DNA of 64,000 nucleotides from assembly GCA_037349105.1 (NCBI GenBank), contig JAYJMM010000120.1, positions 3,724,001-3,788,000 of the forward strand, in the 5' to 3' direction. Made by a program: the position numbers and the translations under genes. Of the stretch, positions 1 to 11,235 are shown piece after piece (positions within the stretch are counted from its first letter, which is position 1; each line of letters starts with the position of its first letter). The stretch is from Limnomonas spitsbergensis (Eukaryota > Chlorophyta > Chlorophyceae > Chlamydomonadales). The notes beneath the pieces are model-generated. The model ran no database searches and had not been told where the DNA came from. It worked only from the letters and a program-made list of their open reading frames with translations.

Positions 1-445
1 CCCCCCTCAGGGTGTCCTGACGGTTACACTCATACGCTGCATCAACCTTGACCGTTAGGGCTGCATGTTGTGATGCCTTCTCCCTGTCCCCCCTCAGGGT
101 GTCCTGACGGTTACACTCATACGCTGCATCAACCTCGACCGTTAGGACTGCATGTTGTGATGCCTTCTCCCTGTCCCCCCTCAGGGTGTCCTAATGGTGA
201 CCCTCATTTGATGCACCCACCTCGACCGTTAGGACTGCATGTTGTGATGCCTTCTCCCTGTCCCCCCTCAGGGTGTCCTAATGGTGACCCTCATTTGCTG
301 CACCCACCTCGACCGTTAGGACTGCATGTTGTGATGCCTTCTCCCTGTCCCCCCTCAGGGTGTCCTGAAGGTTACACTCATACGCTGCACCCACCTCGAC
401 CGTAAGGACTGCATGTTGTGATGCCTTCTCCCTGTCCCCCCTCAG
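1..445 (+). repeat. 87-bp tandem array copying a splice acceptor plus exon start
   Basis: The polypyrimidine tract and CAG recur at 1, 88, 175, 262, 349 and 436, exactly 87 bp apart. Each copy is followed by sequence matching the first about 30 bases of the C2 exon that begins at 446 (GGTGTCCTGACGGTTACACT), with substitutions in some copies. The open frame through the array is a by-product of 87 being divisible by three and is not a protein. Confidence 0.9.
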
Positions 446-1497
446 GGTGTCCTGACGGTTACACTCATACGCTGCATCAACCTTGCGGGCGAGGACATTA
501 CCAGCTATGTTCGCTTCCTGGTTTCGGACGACGACGTGGACAAGGTCCAGAAGAGCACCATGGTGTACTCGCAGTCAAGCCCACGGTGACAACCACATGG
601 ACGGGGCTTCTATCCTTAACCCTCACGCTATCCCTGCAGGGCATGTTTGCTTTCTTCCTGTACACAATGTCTTGTTACCTCTAATTTAGTACACAATGTT
701 GTGTTTCCTCTTTTTCTGTACTCACCCACTGTCTTGCCCTCGGCGAAAACGGCGCGTGGAGGCAGCTTTAGCATAGTTGAGGACTTGAGGCCTCTCTTGT
801 GATCTCATCACCATATAACGCAAATCAATCAAGCACTTCGTTTTAATCACGGTTTTGTAACCCCAGCATCCGTCATTTGAATCACATGTCTCCGTCATTT
901 AAATCACATGTCTCCGTCATTTAAATCACATGTCTCCCATGCGTCCGCAGGTGGGGCCAGAAGTTTGACTTTGTGATGATTACGGCTGGCAGCACGCTGT
1001 TCGTCAATGTGTACAAGCGGGCCAGCCTCACCAGCAACGTGCTCAACACCTTCAACCTTTTCTCCGGCAAAAAGAAGGACGAGGTGTGTTATCAGCAGAG
1101 GTGATCTCTGTTGACCTCTGCTTATGTTTATCTGCAGGTGGTAGGCTGGTCATACCGGTCAGGCGGGTCTGGCTGGTCTACTTGTTGCATGCTGTAGATA
1201 TTGTTGCTGAAGTTTCCCCCCACTTATGATATTATCAGATGTACCTGAACACGAAAATATGAATCCTTGGCCAGCTTGCACTCACCAATCATGTGCTTCA
1301 CGACCCTAAACCCTTAACCCTAAACCTTAAACCGACATTTCCAGGATAAGGACAAGTCGCTGGGCAAGCTCATGGTGCCGGTCCGCGACGTTGTGCGGAA
1401 TGGATTCATTAAGGATGTGTGGACGCTGGCGGACGCTGAGAAGGGGCAGATTGAGCTGGCGCTGAACTGGCAGACATGCTACCTGTCTGACGAGTGA
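446..1497 (+). CDS. C2-domain protein, C-terminal part (5' end outside window)
   Basis: Three exons are supported: 446-585, 951-1083 and 1345-1497 (TGA). Each is bounded by AG and GT, and the phases match (the Arg codon CG|G is split across intron 1). They encode 141 residues that read as a C2 beta-sandwich: GVLTVTLIRCINL at the start, the typical WGQKFDFVM strand, LFVNVYKR, and a final DVWTLADAEKGQIELAL strand followed by LNWQTCYLSDE. C2 domains of this layout bind phospholipid, often with Ca2+, as in extended synaptotagmins and other membrane-tethering proteins. The Asp loops needed for Ca2+ are only partly visible, so Ca2+ binding is unproven. The upstream exons, and so the full architecture, lie outside the window. 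The exon at 446 is preceded by an 87-bp array that copies its own acceptor and first codons. Confidence 0.8.
1303..1333. repeat. Interstitial telomere-like CCCTAAA tract in intron
   Basis: Several imperfect CCCTAAA/CCCTTAA units lie a few bases before the acceptor of the last C2 exon. This is the plant-type telomere heptamer; similar short tracts recur in many introns of the window. Confidence 0.7.
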
Positions 1498-2572
1498 GGC
1501 CCTTTGGGGGCCATCCCTGCAATAAGGGGGGGGAACTTCGTCACGCAGGGGCGGGAGGGTTCAGGTTACTACAAACCCCTCTGCCGAGTGAGGCCTTTAG
1601 GGGCCACTCCAAGCTGCAGATGAGGCATGTTGCATGTAGATAGAGCTGGCACCCTCGTGGCAGATAAAGAGGAGTTGAGGACGGGATTGGGGGGATATTT
1701 GAACGCCGTTTGCAGTTTCCATGTTTTACCCCTCTGGTTTTCCCCACTTGTATTGGGAATATGAAACCATGCGCTGACCAGGAGATCCATAGGGTCGCAT
1801 GGTTACACTGCTTATCATGCGGCGATTTGATTCCCAGTCATGCATCGTGAGGTATGGTGAACAGGAATCTACGTTGGAGTATCCGGACACTGGAAACCAT
1901 TGCATGTGCCGTCTGGAAACCGTTTTTGTGCCCCTCATGGGGTGCGCATTATTCGAGGCTCCACTTATGGATGGCTGATTCCTGTTGGATATTTGGATTG
2001 CTTGACATCATGATGGTGTCAATGATCGCCACCCGTGTTCCGTAAGTGTCCTAGGATCGGCGGGTCGGTGGATGCATATTTTCTTGTGTAAGCAAATGAA
2101 ATTCGAACAACTGGGTTGATCTTAAGGAAGGATAATTTGCGCATAGGCCCATACTTGATGATTGATAGAGATTGCATGGACCGTCACACTCGCAATTCAC
2201 CATTCATGGCCAGCTCAGTAAATAATACAACAATCCATGGCTTGCCTCCAAGGCCCTCTGGCACAACCTCCGGCATTTGGCACGTATGGTACCGTTCTCT
2301 GAGAACTGAAATGTGATGGATGTGATGGGCACCATGCACCTTATACGCCCTTGTCTGGTAGTTTACAAATGCGTTCCTAGTGGGTAGAGGCTTCGTAGAT
2401 GGCTCACCTGTCGATATAATTTATTGCTGATGGTCATTTGGTTTTAAAGGAAAGTGTGCAGGGAACTTCCGGCCTGTTTGAATTCAAAAATGTTTGAAAT
2501 TCACGTACGGCCTGAAGTGACGTCTCGCGCTCACGGGTATAACGGTGAGACGCAGGTGTGTGAGCGTCTTGA
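1498..2572. other. Intergenic region between C2 gene and AAE14-like gene
   Basis: No convincing exon is seen on either strand. A degenerate second copy of the C2 gene's stop-codon region lies at about 1581-1610 (GAGTGAGGCC followed by TTTAGGGGCCA, compared with 1493-1515). The region must contain the end of the C2 transcript and the promoter of the next gene, but I cannot point to specific signals. Confidence 0.6.
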
Positions 2573-5500
2573 ATGTCAAAACGTGTCAGGACAACTATGA
2601 TGCATTATTGCGAAGGGCTTGACGTCAGCATGCCACATCATTCCTCATGCAGCCTTATCGCATACGCCACACGTATCGTCGCAGAAGACAATTCCAATCA
2701 CGGCAGCAGCAGCTGCAGCAGCAGCAGCGCTGTGCTGCAATGCGAAGGCCGGAAAACCACTTGCACGCAGCTCTTGTCTCGCGTTGCTGCGCTCGGCAGA
2801 GCGCTGCAATCAAATCTACACGTCGACGCCGGGGCCCGTGTCATGCTCATCGGTGCCAGTTCCGATCACTTCATCGAAGCGCTCCTCGCAGTGCTCGACG
2901 TCGGCGGCATCGCAGTGCCGATCAACTACCGATGGAGCGCTGCTGACCTCACACACGCGGTGCAAATCACCCAGCCGACCGTGATCCTGACTGACATGCA
3001 AGAAGCCCCGTTTGTGACCTCATGCCTGGCTTCGATGCAAGCATCGTCAACAGCGCAAACAGCAGTAGCAGAATCAGAAGACCTTCCTGGAGTGAAAGCA
3101 GCAACAGTGGTGGCGCATGGGGACGTTCTACCAGTTGTCCATGCAGCCCCGCGGCTGGTCATTTTAGGAGCACCATCCGGGGCGGCCTATGCTAGCGTGT
3201 CGCCATGCACCCACTGCCTTCATGCAGGCCCATGCAGAAGCCCTATGCAGCCCCATGCGCCCAACAGCCATCCCCATGCGCATGATGGCCAAGGCGCTGC
3301 GAGCTTCCTCCTGTTGACCAGTACAGAGCAATTGATCCGCAGCCAGCAGCAGCAACAGGGACAGGGGCAGCAGTGCCCCAGCTGTTGTGCACCTCCAACA
3401 CAGGCCTGCTCATATCCTTTGCCGTCACAACAGCTCAGAAATACAGATCTGCAGATCAGTGGATCAGCAGATCTGGAGATCAGCGAATCTGCCATGGGGA
3501 TGAGAACCAGGCGCCATGGGCAAGGGACATTATGTCCACCTGCCGGCAGGCTGAGCTGTTCCCAGGGGAAGGCCACGTTGTCACCCCAAACACGCTTGTT
3601 GAAAAGCTTGGGATTGCAGATGATGAGTCCAACTGACGGAGCTGCAATCATCTGTTTCACGTCAGGTGGGCCAACTCAGGCGGCAAGCTTTGGAACGTAC
3701 GCATTCACCCAATTCTGCCTCTGAAAAAGAAACCCAGGGCTACAGTGCTTTCCCGTCACAGCCTTCATCCCGTTATATCATGATCCGTGTGCAGCCGGTG
3801 TAAGTTTGCCGCCCAGTGGTCGGTCCAAGTGACAGGCAATGTTGTGCACCATTTCCCAAGGCCATGGCGTAGCTGAACTGTAGCTGAATCTTACTGAAAG
3901 CAGCGCTGGTGTTTGCTGCTGATGTCAGGGACCACAGGACGGCCCAAGGGTGTTGTGCTGTCACACTCCAACCTACACTCGCAGTCTCTGGTCAAGCTAG
4001 CACAGGTACGAGGGGCGAGTTGCAGACAGCTGGAACATGGGGGGGGGGGAAGTACGAGGGTTGTGGAAGCTGTGCGGCATGTGCTGAAGCCGCGTCAGCA
4101 CCGTTAACAACTAACTATAGCCAGAGCATTACCCAAGTCCTAGCTGTGGCTCAATCTGCCAGTCCATATCTACCCGTACGCAGCCTTGCTTGCTTGCAAT
4201 CAGGCATCTGGTACCAGGGTGTGCTGATGGCCCTGTTTTATTTTCACTGAAATGGTTCAGGTACCACCGGCATGAACCCAAATTGCCTTTCCTGCTGCTT
4301 ACGGGAATTCGATCTACATCCCTGTGTCTCATGTTCATTTATAAATAAAAAACGATGCCAAGCACCGTCACCGAGCTGGAAGTATGAATGCAGGTACTGG
4401 TACCGGCACTCAGTATTAATATCTATAGTTTTGAATGGCGTTACCGCATTATTACCTGCATGACTGAATACGCCCTAGATGGACTAAGGGAGAAAGGGAG
4501 GCTAGCTATCTCCCAAGTAAGATTGGACCTCCCAGTATCCCTGTACTTCCCGAGGCGTGGATTCAGGTAGACAGCCTCAATCCCTGTAGGCCCAATCTAT
4601 CGGCCCGCTTGGCCACCTCTCTTCAGGTGCGATACTGCTCGCGGGACGTGTACCTGCACCTGGCCCCTTTATTCCATGTGGGCGGGCTGTCGTCCCTCAT
4701 GGCAGTGCTGATGGCGGGAGCGGGACAGGTGGTCATGCCCAGGTTCCAGGCCAGGGAGGCGCTGGCGCTGATCGGGAGACACGGCGTGACGGCGTTCATT
4801 GCTGTCCCGACCATGGTTCAGGTATTGGGGAGGGGGTGGTAGCATCGCTGTGGAGGGTAGGATTCCTCAGCTAAAATTCAGCTACAGGACTGTGTGACGG
4901 CATCCATTGCTGTTCCGGCTGTAGTGCAGGTATGCGGGGTGCAAGGCTAAGGTTGCATCGCTGTGGAGGGTAGGATTTTCAGCTACAATTCAGCTACAGG
5001 ACTGTGTGACTGCGTCCATTGCTGTCCCAGCTTTAGTGCAGGTATGCGGGGGTGCAAGGTTAAGGTAGCATCCCTGTGGAGGGTAGGATTCCTCAGCTTC
5101 CATTCAGCTACAGGACTGTGTGACTGCGCTCATTGCTGTCCTGACCATGGTTCAGGTATGCGGGGGGGCAGGGGTAAGGTAGCATCCCTGTGGAGGGTAG
5201 GATTCCTCAGCTTCCATTCAGCTACAGGACTGTGTGACGGCGCTCATTGCTGTCCTGACCATGGTTCAGGTATGCGGGGGGGCAGGGGTAAGGTAGCATC
5301 CCTGTGGAGGGTAGGATTCCTCAGCTTCCATTCAGCTACAGGACTGTGTGACGGCACTCATTGCTGTCCTGACCATGGTTCAGGTATGCGGGGGGGCGGG
5401 GGTAAGGTAGCATCCCTGTGGAGGGTAGGATTCCTCAGCTTCCATTCAGCTACAGGACTGTGTGACGGCGCTCATTGCTGTCCTGACCATGGTTCAGGTA

Positions 5501-8500
5501 TGCGGGGGGGCGGGGGTAAGGTAGCATCCCTGTGGAGGGTAGGATTCCTCAGCTTCCATTCAGCTACAGGACTGTGTGACGGCGCTCATTGCTGTCCTGA
5601 CCATGGTTCAGGTATGCGGGGGGGCGGGGGTAAGGTAGCATCCCTGTGGAGGGTAGGATTCTTCTGCTTAAATCCAGCTCAGTCACGGTGTGACGACGTC
5701 CATTGCTGTTCCGGCCATAGCGCAGGGATAGGGGTCGGTGGGGGCAAGTTAGGGTGCAGGTGTATGGGTTGGCTGGGGTTGGGGCGCAGGTGTTGTGGGG
5801 GGGAGGGCAAGGCGGCACCGAGAAAGAGCTAACAGACAGCGCAAAATGGGGATGATAGGACATCCTAGGAAAAGTTAGGCTGTGAAGTGAAAGAAACAAC
5901 GTCCAACTACCGGTATGCAGACTTGTCCAACACAGTTGAAATGATGTTGACTGCCTGATTCGGATTTGAATTTGAATTTGCTCCCCTGGCTCCTGCACCT
6001 TGTATAAATACATACCACGATACCGCAGGATCTGTCCAAAGCCGCCGCTGCCCGCTGCAGTACGAATGAGGGCACTACGGTACTGTCGGCCTCTGCTAAC
6101 CGGGGCTGTACTGCTGCGGGGCGCGGCTACTGGCCGTCAGTGAGGCGCATCCTCGTGGGAGCCGGAGGCACCAGCTCAGAAATGCAGGCGAGGGGGGTCC
6201 TGTGTGGCGATGGGGGTCCTGTGTGGCAAGGGGGGTCCTGTGTGGCGAGGGGGGTCATGTGTGGCGAGCGGGGTCCTGTGTGGCAAGCGGGGTCCTGTGT
6301 GGCGAGGGGGGTCCTGTGTGGCGAGGGGGGTCCTGTGTGGCGAGGGGGTTCCTGTGTGGCGAGGGGGGTCCTGTGTGGCATGGGGGGTCCTGTGTGGCGA
6401 GGGGGGTCCTGTGTGGCAAGCGGGGTCCTGTGTGGCGAGGGGGGTCATGTGTGGCGAGCGGGGTCCTGTGTGGCAAGCGGGGTCCTGTGTGGCAAGGGGG
6501 GTCCTGTGTGGCGAGGGGGGTCCTGTGTGGCAAGCGGGGTCCTGTGTGGCGAGGGGGGTCCCGTGTGGCGAGGGGGGTCCTGTGTGGCAAGGGGGTCCTG
6601 TGTGGCAAGGGGGGTCCTGTGTGGCGAGGGGGGTCCTGTGTGGCAAGGGGGGTCCTGTGTGGCGAGGGGGCCCTGTGTGGCAAGGGGGGTTCTGTATGGC
6701 GAGGGGGGTCCTGTGTGGCAAGGGGGGTCCTGTGTGGCGAGGGGGGTCATGTGCGGCGAGGGGGGTCCTGTGTGGCGAGAGGGGTCCTGTGTGGCGAGGG
6801 GGGTCATGTGTGGCGAGAGGGGTCCTGTGTGGCGAGGGGGGTCATGTGTGGCGAGGGGGGTCCTGTGTGGCGAGGGGGGTCCTGTGTGGCGAGGGGGGTC
6901 ATGTGTGGCGAGGGGGGCGGAGACATCAGAGAAATGCAAGTGAACGGGTGGTGGGTGGGGGCACAAGCCTAGAAATGCAGGCAAGGAGAGTGCTATGTGG
7001 CGAGGGGGGCGGAGACACCAGCTTTAAGAGATACAGGTAGCTAGACAATAGATGTGGCTGGGGAACCTGCTTAGAAATGCAAGCAAAGGGGGGGGGGGGG
7101 GCACAAACCTATAAATGCAGGCACATGGTGTGCTGGTGTAGCAGGGTTGGATGCCTAGAAATACCTGCAAAGGAATGCTAGCATGGCTCCTTCTATTTTA
7201 AGCCAAGCTCCGAGCGGTCTCGGTGATCCGTGTTCAGTATCATTATCCTACCTGTACCGCTTATCGTGCATGCTAAATAAAGAGTGGGAGTTACACTTTG
7301 CAGGTGTCGAGAGCAGAAAATTAACAGTGCAGTCTGGGCCCAGTCCCCGTGTCTGCGCAGTTCCCATAGCTGTCAGGCTATGTTCATAACATGATCAAAG
7401 ACTGGCTGCACCAATGCTGCACCTGAGTGACTCCCACCCCCACGTTCTATCTCGTCCATTCTGCTGCAGGCCTCCCTGATACGGCTGTTTCCCAACGCGG
7501 CGCTTCACACGGCCTACGGGATGACTGAGGCCTGCTCCTCCATCGCCTTCCGGACGTTGCACCTGCCCTGCGACCACTCGGATCATCATACAAGCGCCGC
7601 AAGCGTTCCACACCTTGGATCTGGATCTGCTGCGTTTCTGGATGTTGTACATCAAATTGGGGCCAGCCCCTCCCACCCTGGTCCGAAGTTTGTCTCATCG
7701 CCAGATCCCAGATCTGTAATGAGTATATCCAACGGCCAGCCTGTCACCAGGATCTTAGATCTGTTGGATCTGGGATCTGATCAGTTGGATCCAGATCTGC
7801 TTCCGTCCCAGGGACAGTGTGCTGGCCTGCCCGTGCCAGGAGTTGAGGTCATGGTATGTCGCCCCGGCCAGGACAGCGGCGCAGACCCTCAGCACGCTCA
7901 CGAGGTTTGCGCTGCCAGCACAATACTAAGTGCCAGTGCCGGTGGGCGCGACGCCAGCGGAGGTGGCAGCAACAGGGCCTTTGGGCTGGATAGAAGCAGC
8001 AGCGGCCGTGGCGGTGGCAAAGGCGCTGGCGGTGCTGGTGTCTCTGAGGTCGGGGAGGTGCTTACCCGCGGCCCCCATGTCATGCTCGGCTACTGGGGGG
8101 ACCCCGAGGCAACACGCCAGGTGTGCAGGACCAAGGGATGATGGTAAAGAGTGAATAGAGGGATCTGGTTCAAGGATTACGGGGTCAGGGTTTAGTAACT
8201 AGGGTTCTCCCTATCAGGGGTGGGAAGGATATGATGTAGGACTGTGTTTATAGTATTTGCAACCGCCAGTGGTATAACGAATCCATGATACGGCATATTG
8301 AATGTAACTGCTCTGTCCTCGCCGTTCTCATTGCCTGACGCTTTCATGTCGTAACAATAACAGCGTAAATGCTTCGGGCCTTGAACCCTTAGGCTCATTA
8401 CTGCAAGCAAAACTCCCAGGCCATAGCCCCAGGCTCATTTTAATATCTCAATGCTCTGGGCCCCCGCCCCAGGCCCCAGGCTCATTCGTGTTTAATGACA

Positions 8501-9775
8501 GCTCTAGGTCATAACTCAAGACCCCAGGCTGGTTACTATATCAACCCTGCTCCAGACCACACCTCCATGCTGATTTTATTTCACTGCCCCAGGCAATCAC
8601 TCCCAACGGCTGGCTGCGGACCGGTGATCTGGGCTACCTGGACGCCGTCGGCCAGCTGTGGCTGATGGGCCGGGCGAAAGACATGATCAAGAGCGGCGGG
8701 GAGAACGTTTACGCGGCTGAGGTGGAGGAGGCGCTGCGCAGACACCCGGGGATTGCAGATGCGGCAGTGCTGGGCCTGCCAGATGAGCGGCTCGGAGAGC
8801 AGGTGAGGAGCGAGTGCGCTGCAATGACAGGCTAGGAGGGGGCCTGTGGGGTTTTCCCTCACCCTCTCCATCTCCATCTCCCCCAATTGTGGTTAGGGAA
8901 GCAGGGGAGGAGGGTGCTGCAACTTTGTGTGGGGCCCTCAGGGAATTGGGCGGAGAGCGGAGAGGAAGAAGAGCATGGACGGGGGAGGATGAAGAGTGTG
9001 AACGCCTTTGTGCTTTCACTGTCTTTTAGCTGCTGTGGAATGGAAACGTATGTCATGCTGCTGCTCGGTCTTTGTGGCTGTTCTAGCTGCATCTGCAAGC
9101 TTCTGTTCAAAACCCGGAAGCGAAACCTTCGCAAACTGCCGCAGATACTTTATCTCTGATAAATCCAATACCCCCAAATTGTTTATGTGTTCATCCCCCT
9201 GGTCAAGACTGCTGCAACGGGCCCCCTAGCGGTAGGCCATGATGTAGCTGAAATGGTAGCTGAAATAAACTGTGTTCATCTCCGGGCCATGACCGCTACT
9301 ACAGGTCACAGCGGTGATCGTCCTGGCCAGCTCTGCCTCGCGGTGGCAAGGGTCAGAGCTTCTCCCCAGCGCAACAGCGGGAGTATCACCTGCAGGCGGG
9401 GCGCCGACTCCAAGAGGGCCTCTGTTTCCGGGTGACCTACCTCCAACACCAGCAGGACCATTGTCGGCCAACACCCCCACCACCCCCGGTGTGCCACCGC
9501 AACCTCCGGTAGCTGGAGCGCTGTCGGCGGCGGTGTTGCGGGAGTTTTGCCGCGGTCAGGGCCTCGCTGGCTATAAGCTGCCCCGTCTGGTGGTGGCAGC
9601 GGGCGGCGGCGGCGGCGGCTTGCCTGTGAATTCCTCGGGGAAAGTGTTGAAGCATGTCCTGAGGAAGGGCCTGCTGGAAATGTTGAGGCGGATGGAAATG
9701 GGGGCGGCGGCTGGCAGCGGCAACGTGTGCAATACGGCACTACCGGGCGACTCCGGGGTGCGCAGCAGGTTGTAG
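2573..9775 (+). CDS. AAE14: o-Succinylbenzoate-CoA ligase-type acyl-activating enzyme
   Basis: Seven exons with consistent phases: 2573-3665, 3929-4005, 4627-4821, 6029-6187, 7470-8120, 8593-8802 and 9305-9775 (TAG), giving 951 residues. An in-frame TGA directly precedes the ATG. Visible AMP-binding motifs are the P-loop FTSGTTGRPKG across exons 1/2, HLAPLFHVGGLSS in exon 3, SVRRILVGAGG in exon 4, the AYGMTEACSS adenine motif in exon 5, GWLRTGDLGYLD with GRAKDMIKSGGENVYAAE in exon 6, and the catalytic-Lys LPVNSSGKVLKHVLR in exon 7. VPINYRWS, YGMTEACSS and VLTRGPHVMLGYWG point to the plant AAE14/MenE group, which activates o-succinylbenzoate with ATP and CoA in phylloquinone synthesis. The protein is longer than the usual roughly 550-600 residues because of low-complexity insertions in exons 1, 5 and 7. 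It ends in SRL, a PTS1-type peroxisomal signal. Exon 4 is followed by GC, not GT. Substrate is inferred from family resemblance. Confidence 0.88.
4845..5735 (+). repeat. 114-bp tandem array copying an exon end plus splice donor
   Basis: About eight units lie directly downstream of exon 3 of the AAE14-like gene. The donor GGTATG recurs at 5155, 5269, 5383, 5497 and 5611, exactly 114 bp apart. Each unit carries a version of the exon's last about 35 bases (GCTCATTGCTGTCCTGACC then ATGGTTCAG before the donor). Outer units are more diverged and the central ones nearly identical. Confidence 0.9.
6188..6915 (+). repeat. 19-bp minisatellite immediately after exon 4
   Basis: About 38 copies of GGGGTCCTGTGTGGCGAGG and variants begin at the donor of exon 4 of the AAE14-like gene. 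Because 19 is not a multiple of three, all frames stay open on both strands; none is a protein. Confidence 0.9.
6916..7170 (+). repeat. Degenerate copies of an exon end
   Basis: Following the 19-bp array, the end of exon 4 (CACCAGCTCAGAAATGCAG) recurs in weakened form at about 6925, 6965, 7016, 7068, 7108 and 7150, most copies ending in AAATGCAG or AAATGCAA followed by a donor-like GC or GT. Confidence 0.65.
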
Positions 9776-10302
9776 CCTCAGGGTTAAGGGTTTAGGGTGA
9801 CTCTGGGGTGCGCAGCAGGTTGTAGCCTCGTTTGGTTGGAACAGAGAGAGCTCGTCCTGATGAAATATGTTCTGTATATATGCCGGTATACTAACAGGTG
9901 ATTAATGTGAATGTACTTTCCTTACTTTTCAGAAACTCTAAAGCAAAAATCGATGAGACTCCCACCATGATTACCGGTGCGCCCCGCCAAAACATTTGTT
10001 TTATACTGTACCGTACCGGTTTTCATTTTTTTTTGAATTTCAGGTCCTTCAGTGCACCTCAACTTGCCCATATCCCTGCAATTGTCTTCAAATTTCGAAG
10101 CAATCTCCCATTTTACATTCACACTGAGTGGACAATAATGCCAATTTTTCCTTTGCGCGAACTGTTGTTCCTTCTGGCACTTATTAGGCAGTCGTCAACA
10201 GTCAACACCTGAAATCGATCATCATGGTCGATTCACACCTATAATTTGATAACTTGAGGCCGATACAGCCACGGCCAGCTAAGCCTATGCCAGTTTATGC
10301 TC
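9776..10302. other. AAE14 3' flank with duplicated stop region
   Basis: The last 25-30 bases of the AAE14-like gene are repeated at 9798-9828, and the copy still reads DSGVRSRL then TAG. GGGTTAAGGGTTTAGGG, a telomere-like tract, separates the two copies. The rest of the interval is AT-richer and shows no gene. The transcript end should lie here. Confidence 0.7.
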
Positions 10303-10640
10303 CTAGTATGACTGGCCCACACCCCTGGTGCAAGCACCTAAGTCGGCGCCCCACCTCGGCCGGACACTTGGCTTTGGCAGGTCACTGACGAAGAGGCCGA
10401 AGATCAGGGGGGTCAGTGGGCAGCCCTGCTTGATGCCTCTGGTGCAAGGCACAGGGACACTGATTGTATGGCCGTCTTTGAGCGTGTAAACTGCACCTTC
10501 ATATAGCTCTTGCACAGCCCGTAACAGGCCTGAAGGCATCTGATGATATGAGGGTGCTCAGACAAATGCCGCCACAGCTGCCCCTGTTACAGGAGATGGA
10601 GAAGTCCACAAAGGCTACATGCATTTGTTTTCGGCAGAGT
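10303..10640 (-). pseudogene. Degraded non-LTR retrotransposon reverse transcriptase fragment
   Basis: On the minus strand one frame reads HVAFVDFS near 10600. After a frameshift, another reads LLRAVQELYEG, CTRGIKQGCPLTPLIFGLF and then VSDL. These are hallmark segments of LINE-type reverse transcriptase (the FVDFxKAFD block and the GxxQGxPLSPLLF block). The catalytic YxDD block is not present and the frame is broken, so this is a 5'- and 3'-truncated remnant lying between two convergent genes. Confidence 0.75.
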
Positions 10641-10794
10641 CCCCCCGGGCGGCCAAAGGTCGCGGCGGCGATGCCCCCAGAGTCACCCCGTTTCCGTCTG
10701 TCTGTTTGTCTGCTCCACCCGGGTCCTGCCGCTTTGCAGGCATGATAGCGATATTTTGCATTACCAATGAAGACGACGCTGACAACACGGAATT

Positions 10795-11235
10795 GGGTAA
10801 GGGCCAGCATCAACAGCAGAGTGGGGGGGGGGGCATCCAGGGTGGGACAGAGTGGGGGGGCAGCTAGTTGAACTAGGCCAGAGGGTGGACTGTCTGACTT
10901 GGGCTTCCTGAGCAGAGTGGGGGGGGGCATCCAAGGTGGGATAGGGAAGGGGGCAGCCCATTGAATTGAGCTAGAGGGAGGCCTGTCTGACTTGGGCTTC
11001 CTGAGCAGAGCTACCCACGGCCGATGTGGGGGAGAAGGAGGAGGGTACTGGTCAATAACGTTACACCTCTGGGCCCGCTCAAAGCTCGACCGCGTGGGCG
11101 CCCAACTGTTCAGAAGGGAGTAAAGAAGGGTACTGGTAATGCGTCCTGTTGCCGGGGCCACCGTAGTGCTTACAGGAAAGAGGGGAGCCTGTTGAACTGA
11201 GCCTGATGGAGGACAGAATGACTTGGGTAAAAATA
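10795..11235. repeat. Three-fold local duplication beside the retroelement remnant
   Basis: A block containing CTGACTTGGGCTTCCTGAGC and a G-run followed by CATCC is present at about 10800-10915 and 10916-11010. A diverged third copy (TGAACTGAGCCTGATGGAGG then ACTTGGGTA) lies at 11190-11230. Confidence 0.6.
11054..11130. repeat. Dispersed 77-bp repeat, copy 1
   Basis: The segment from AATAACGTTACACCTC to GGGAGTAAAGAAGG is nearly identical to 34432-34508. A weaker fragment (CTCTGGGCCCTGCTCAAA) appears at 36720 within an intron. Copy 1 sits just upstream, in minus-strand sense, of the reverse transcriptase remnant, so it may belong to that element. Confidence 0.75.

Noticed and set aside
70..405. 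111-codon frame with Pro/Cys-rich repeats
   Set aside because: Frame through the 87-bp acceptor array; the true exon uses another frame.
4963..5832. 289-codon Cys-rich repeat frame
   Set aside because: Reads through the 114-bp donor array in a frame different from that of AAE14 exon 3.
6127..7040. Several overlapping 150-280-codon frames
   Set aside because: Products of the 19-bp array following AAE14 exon 4.
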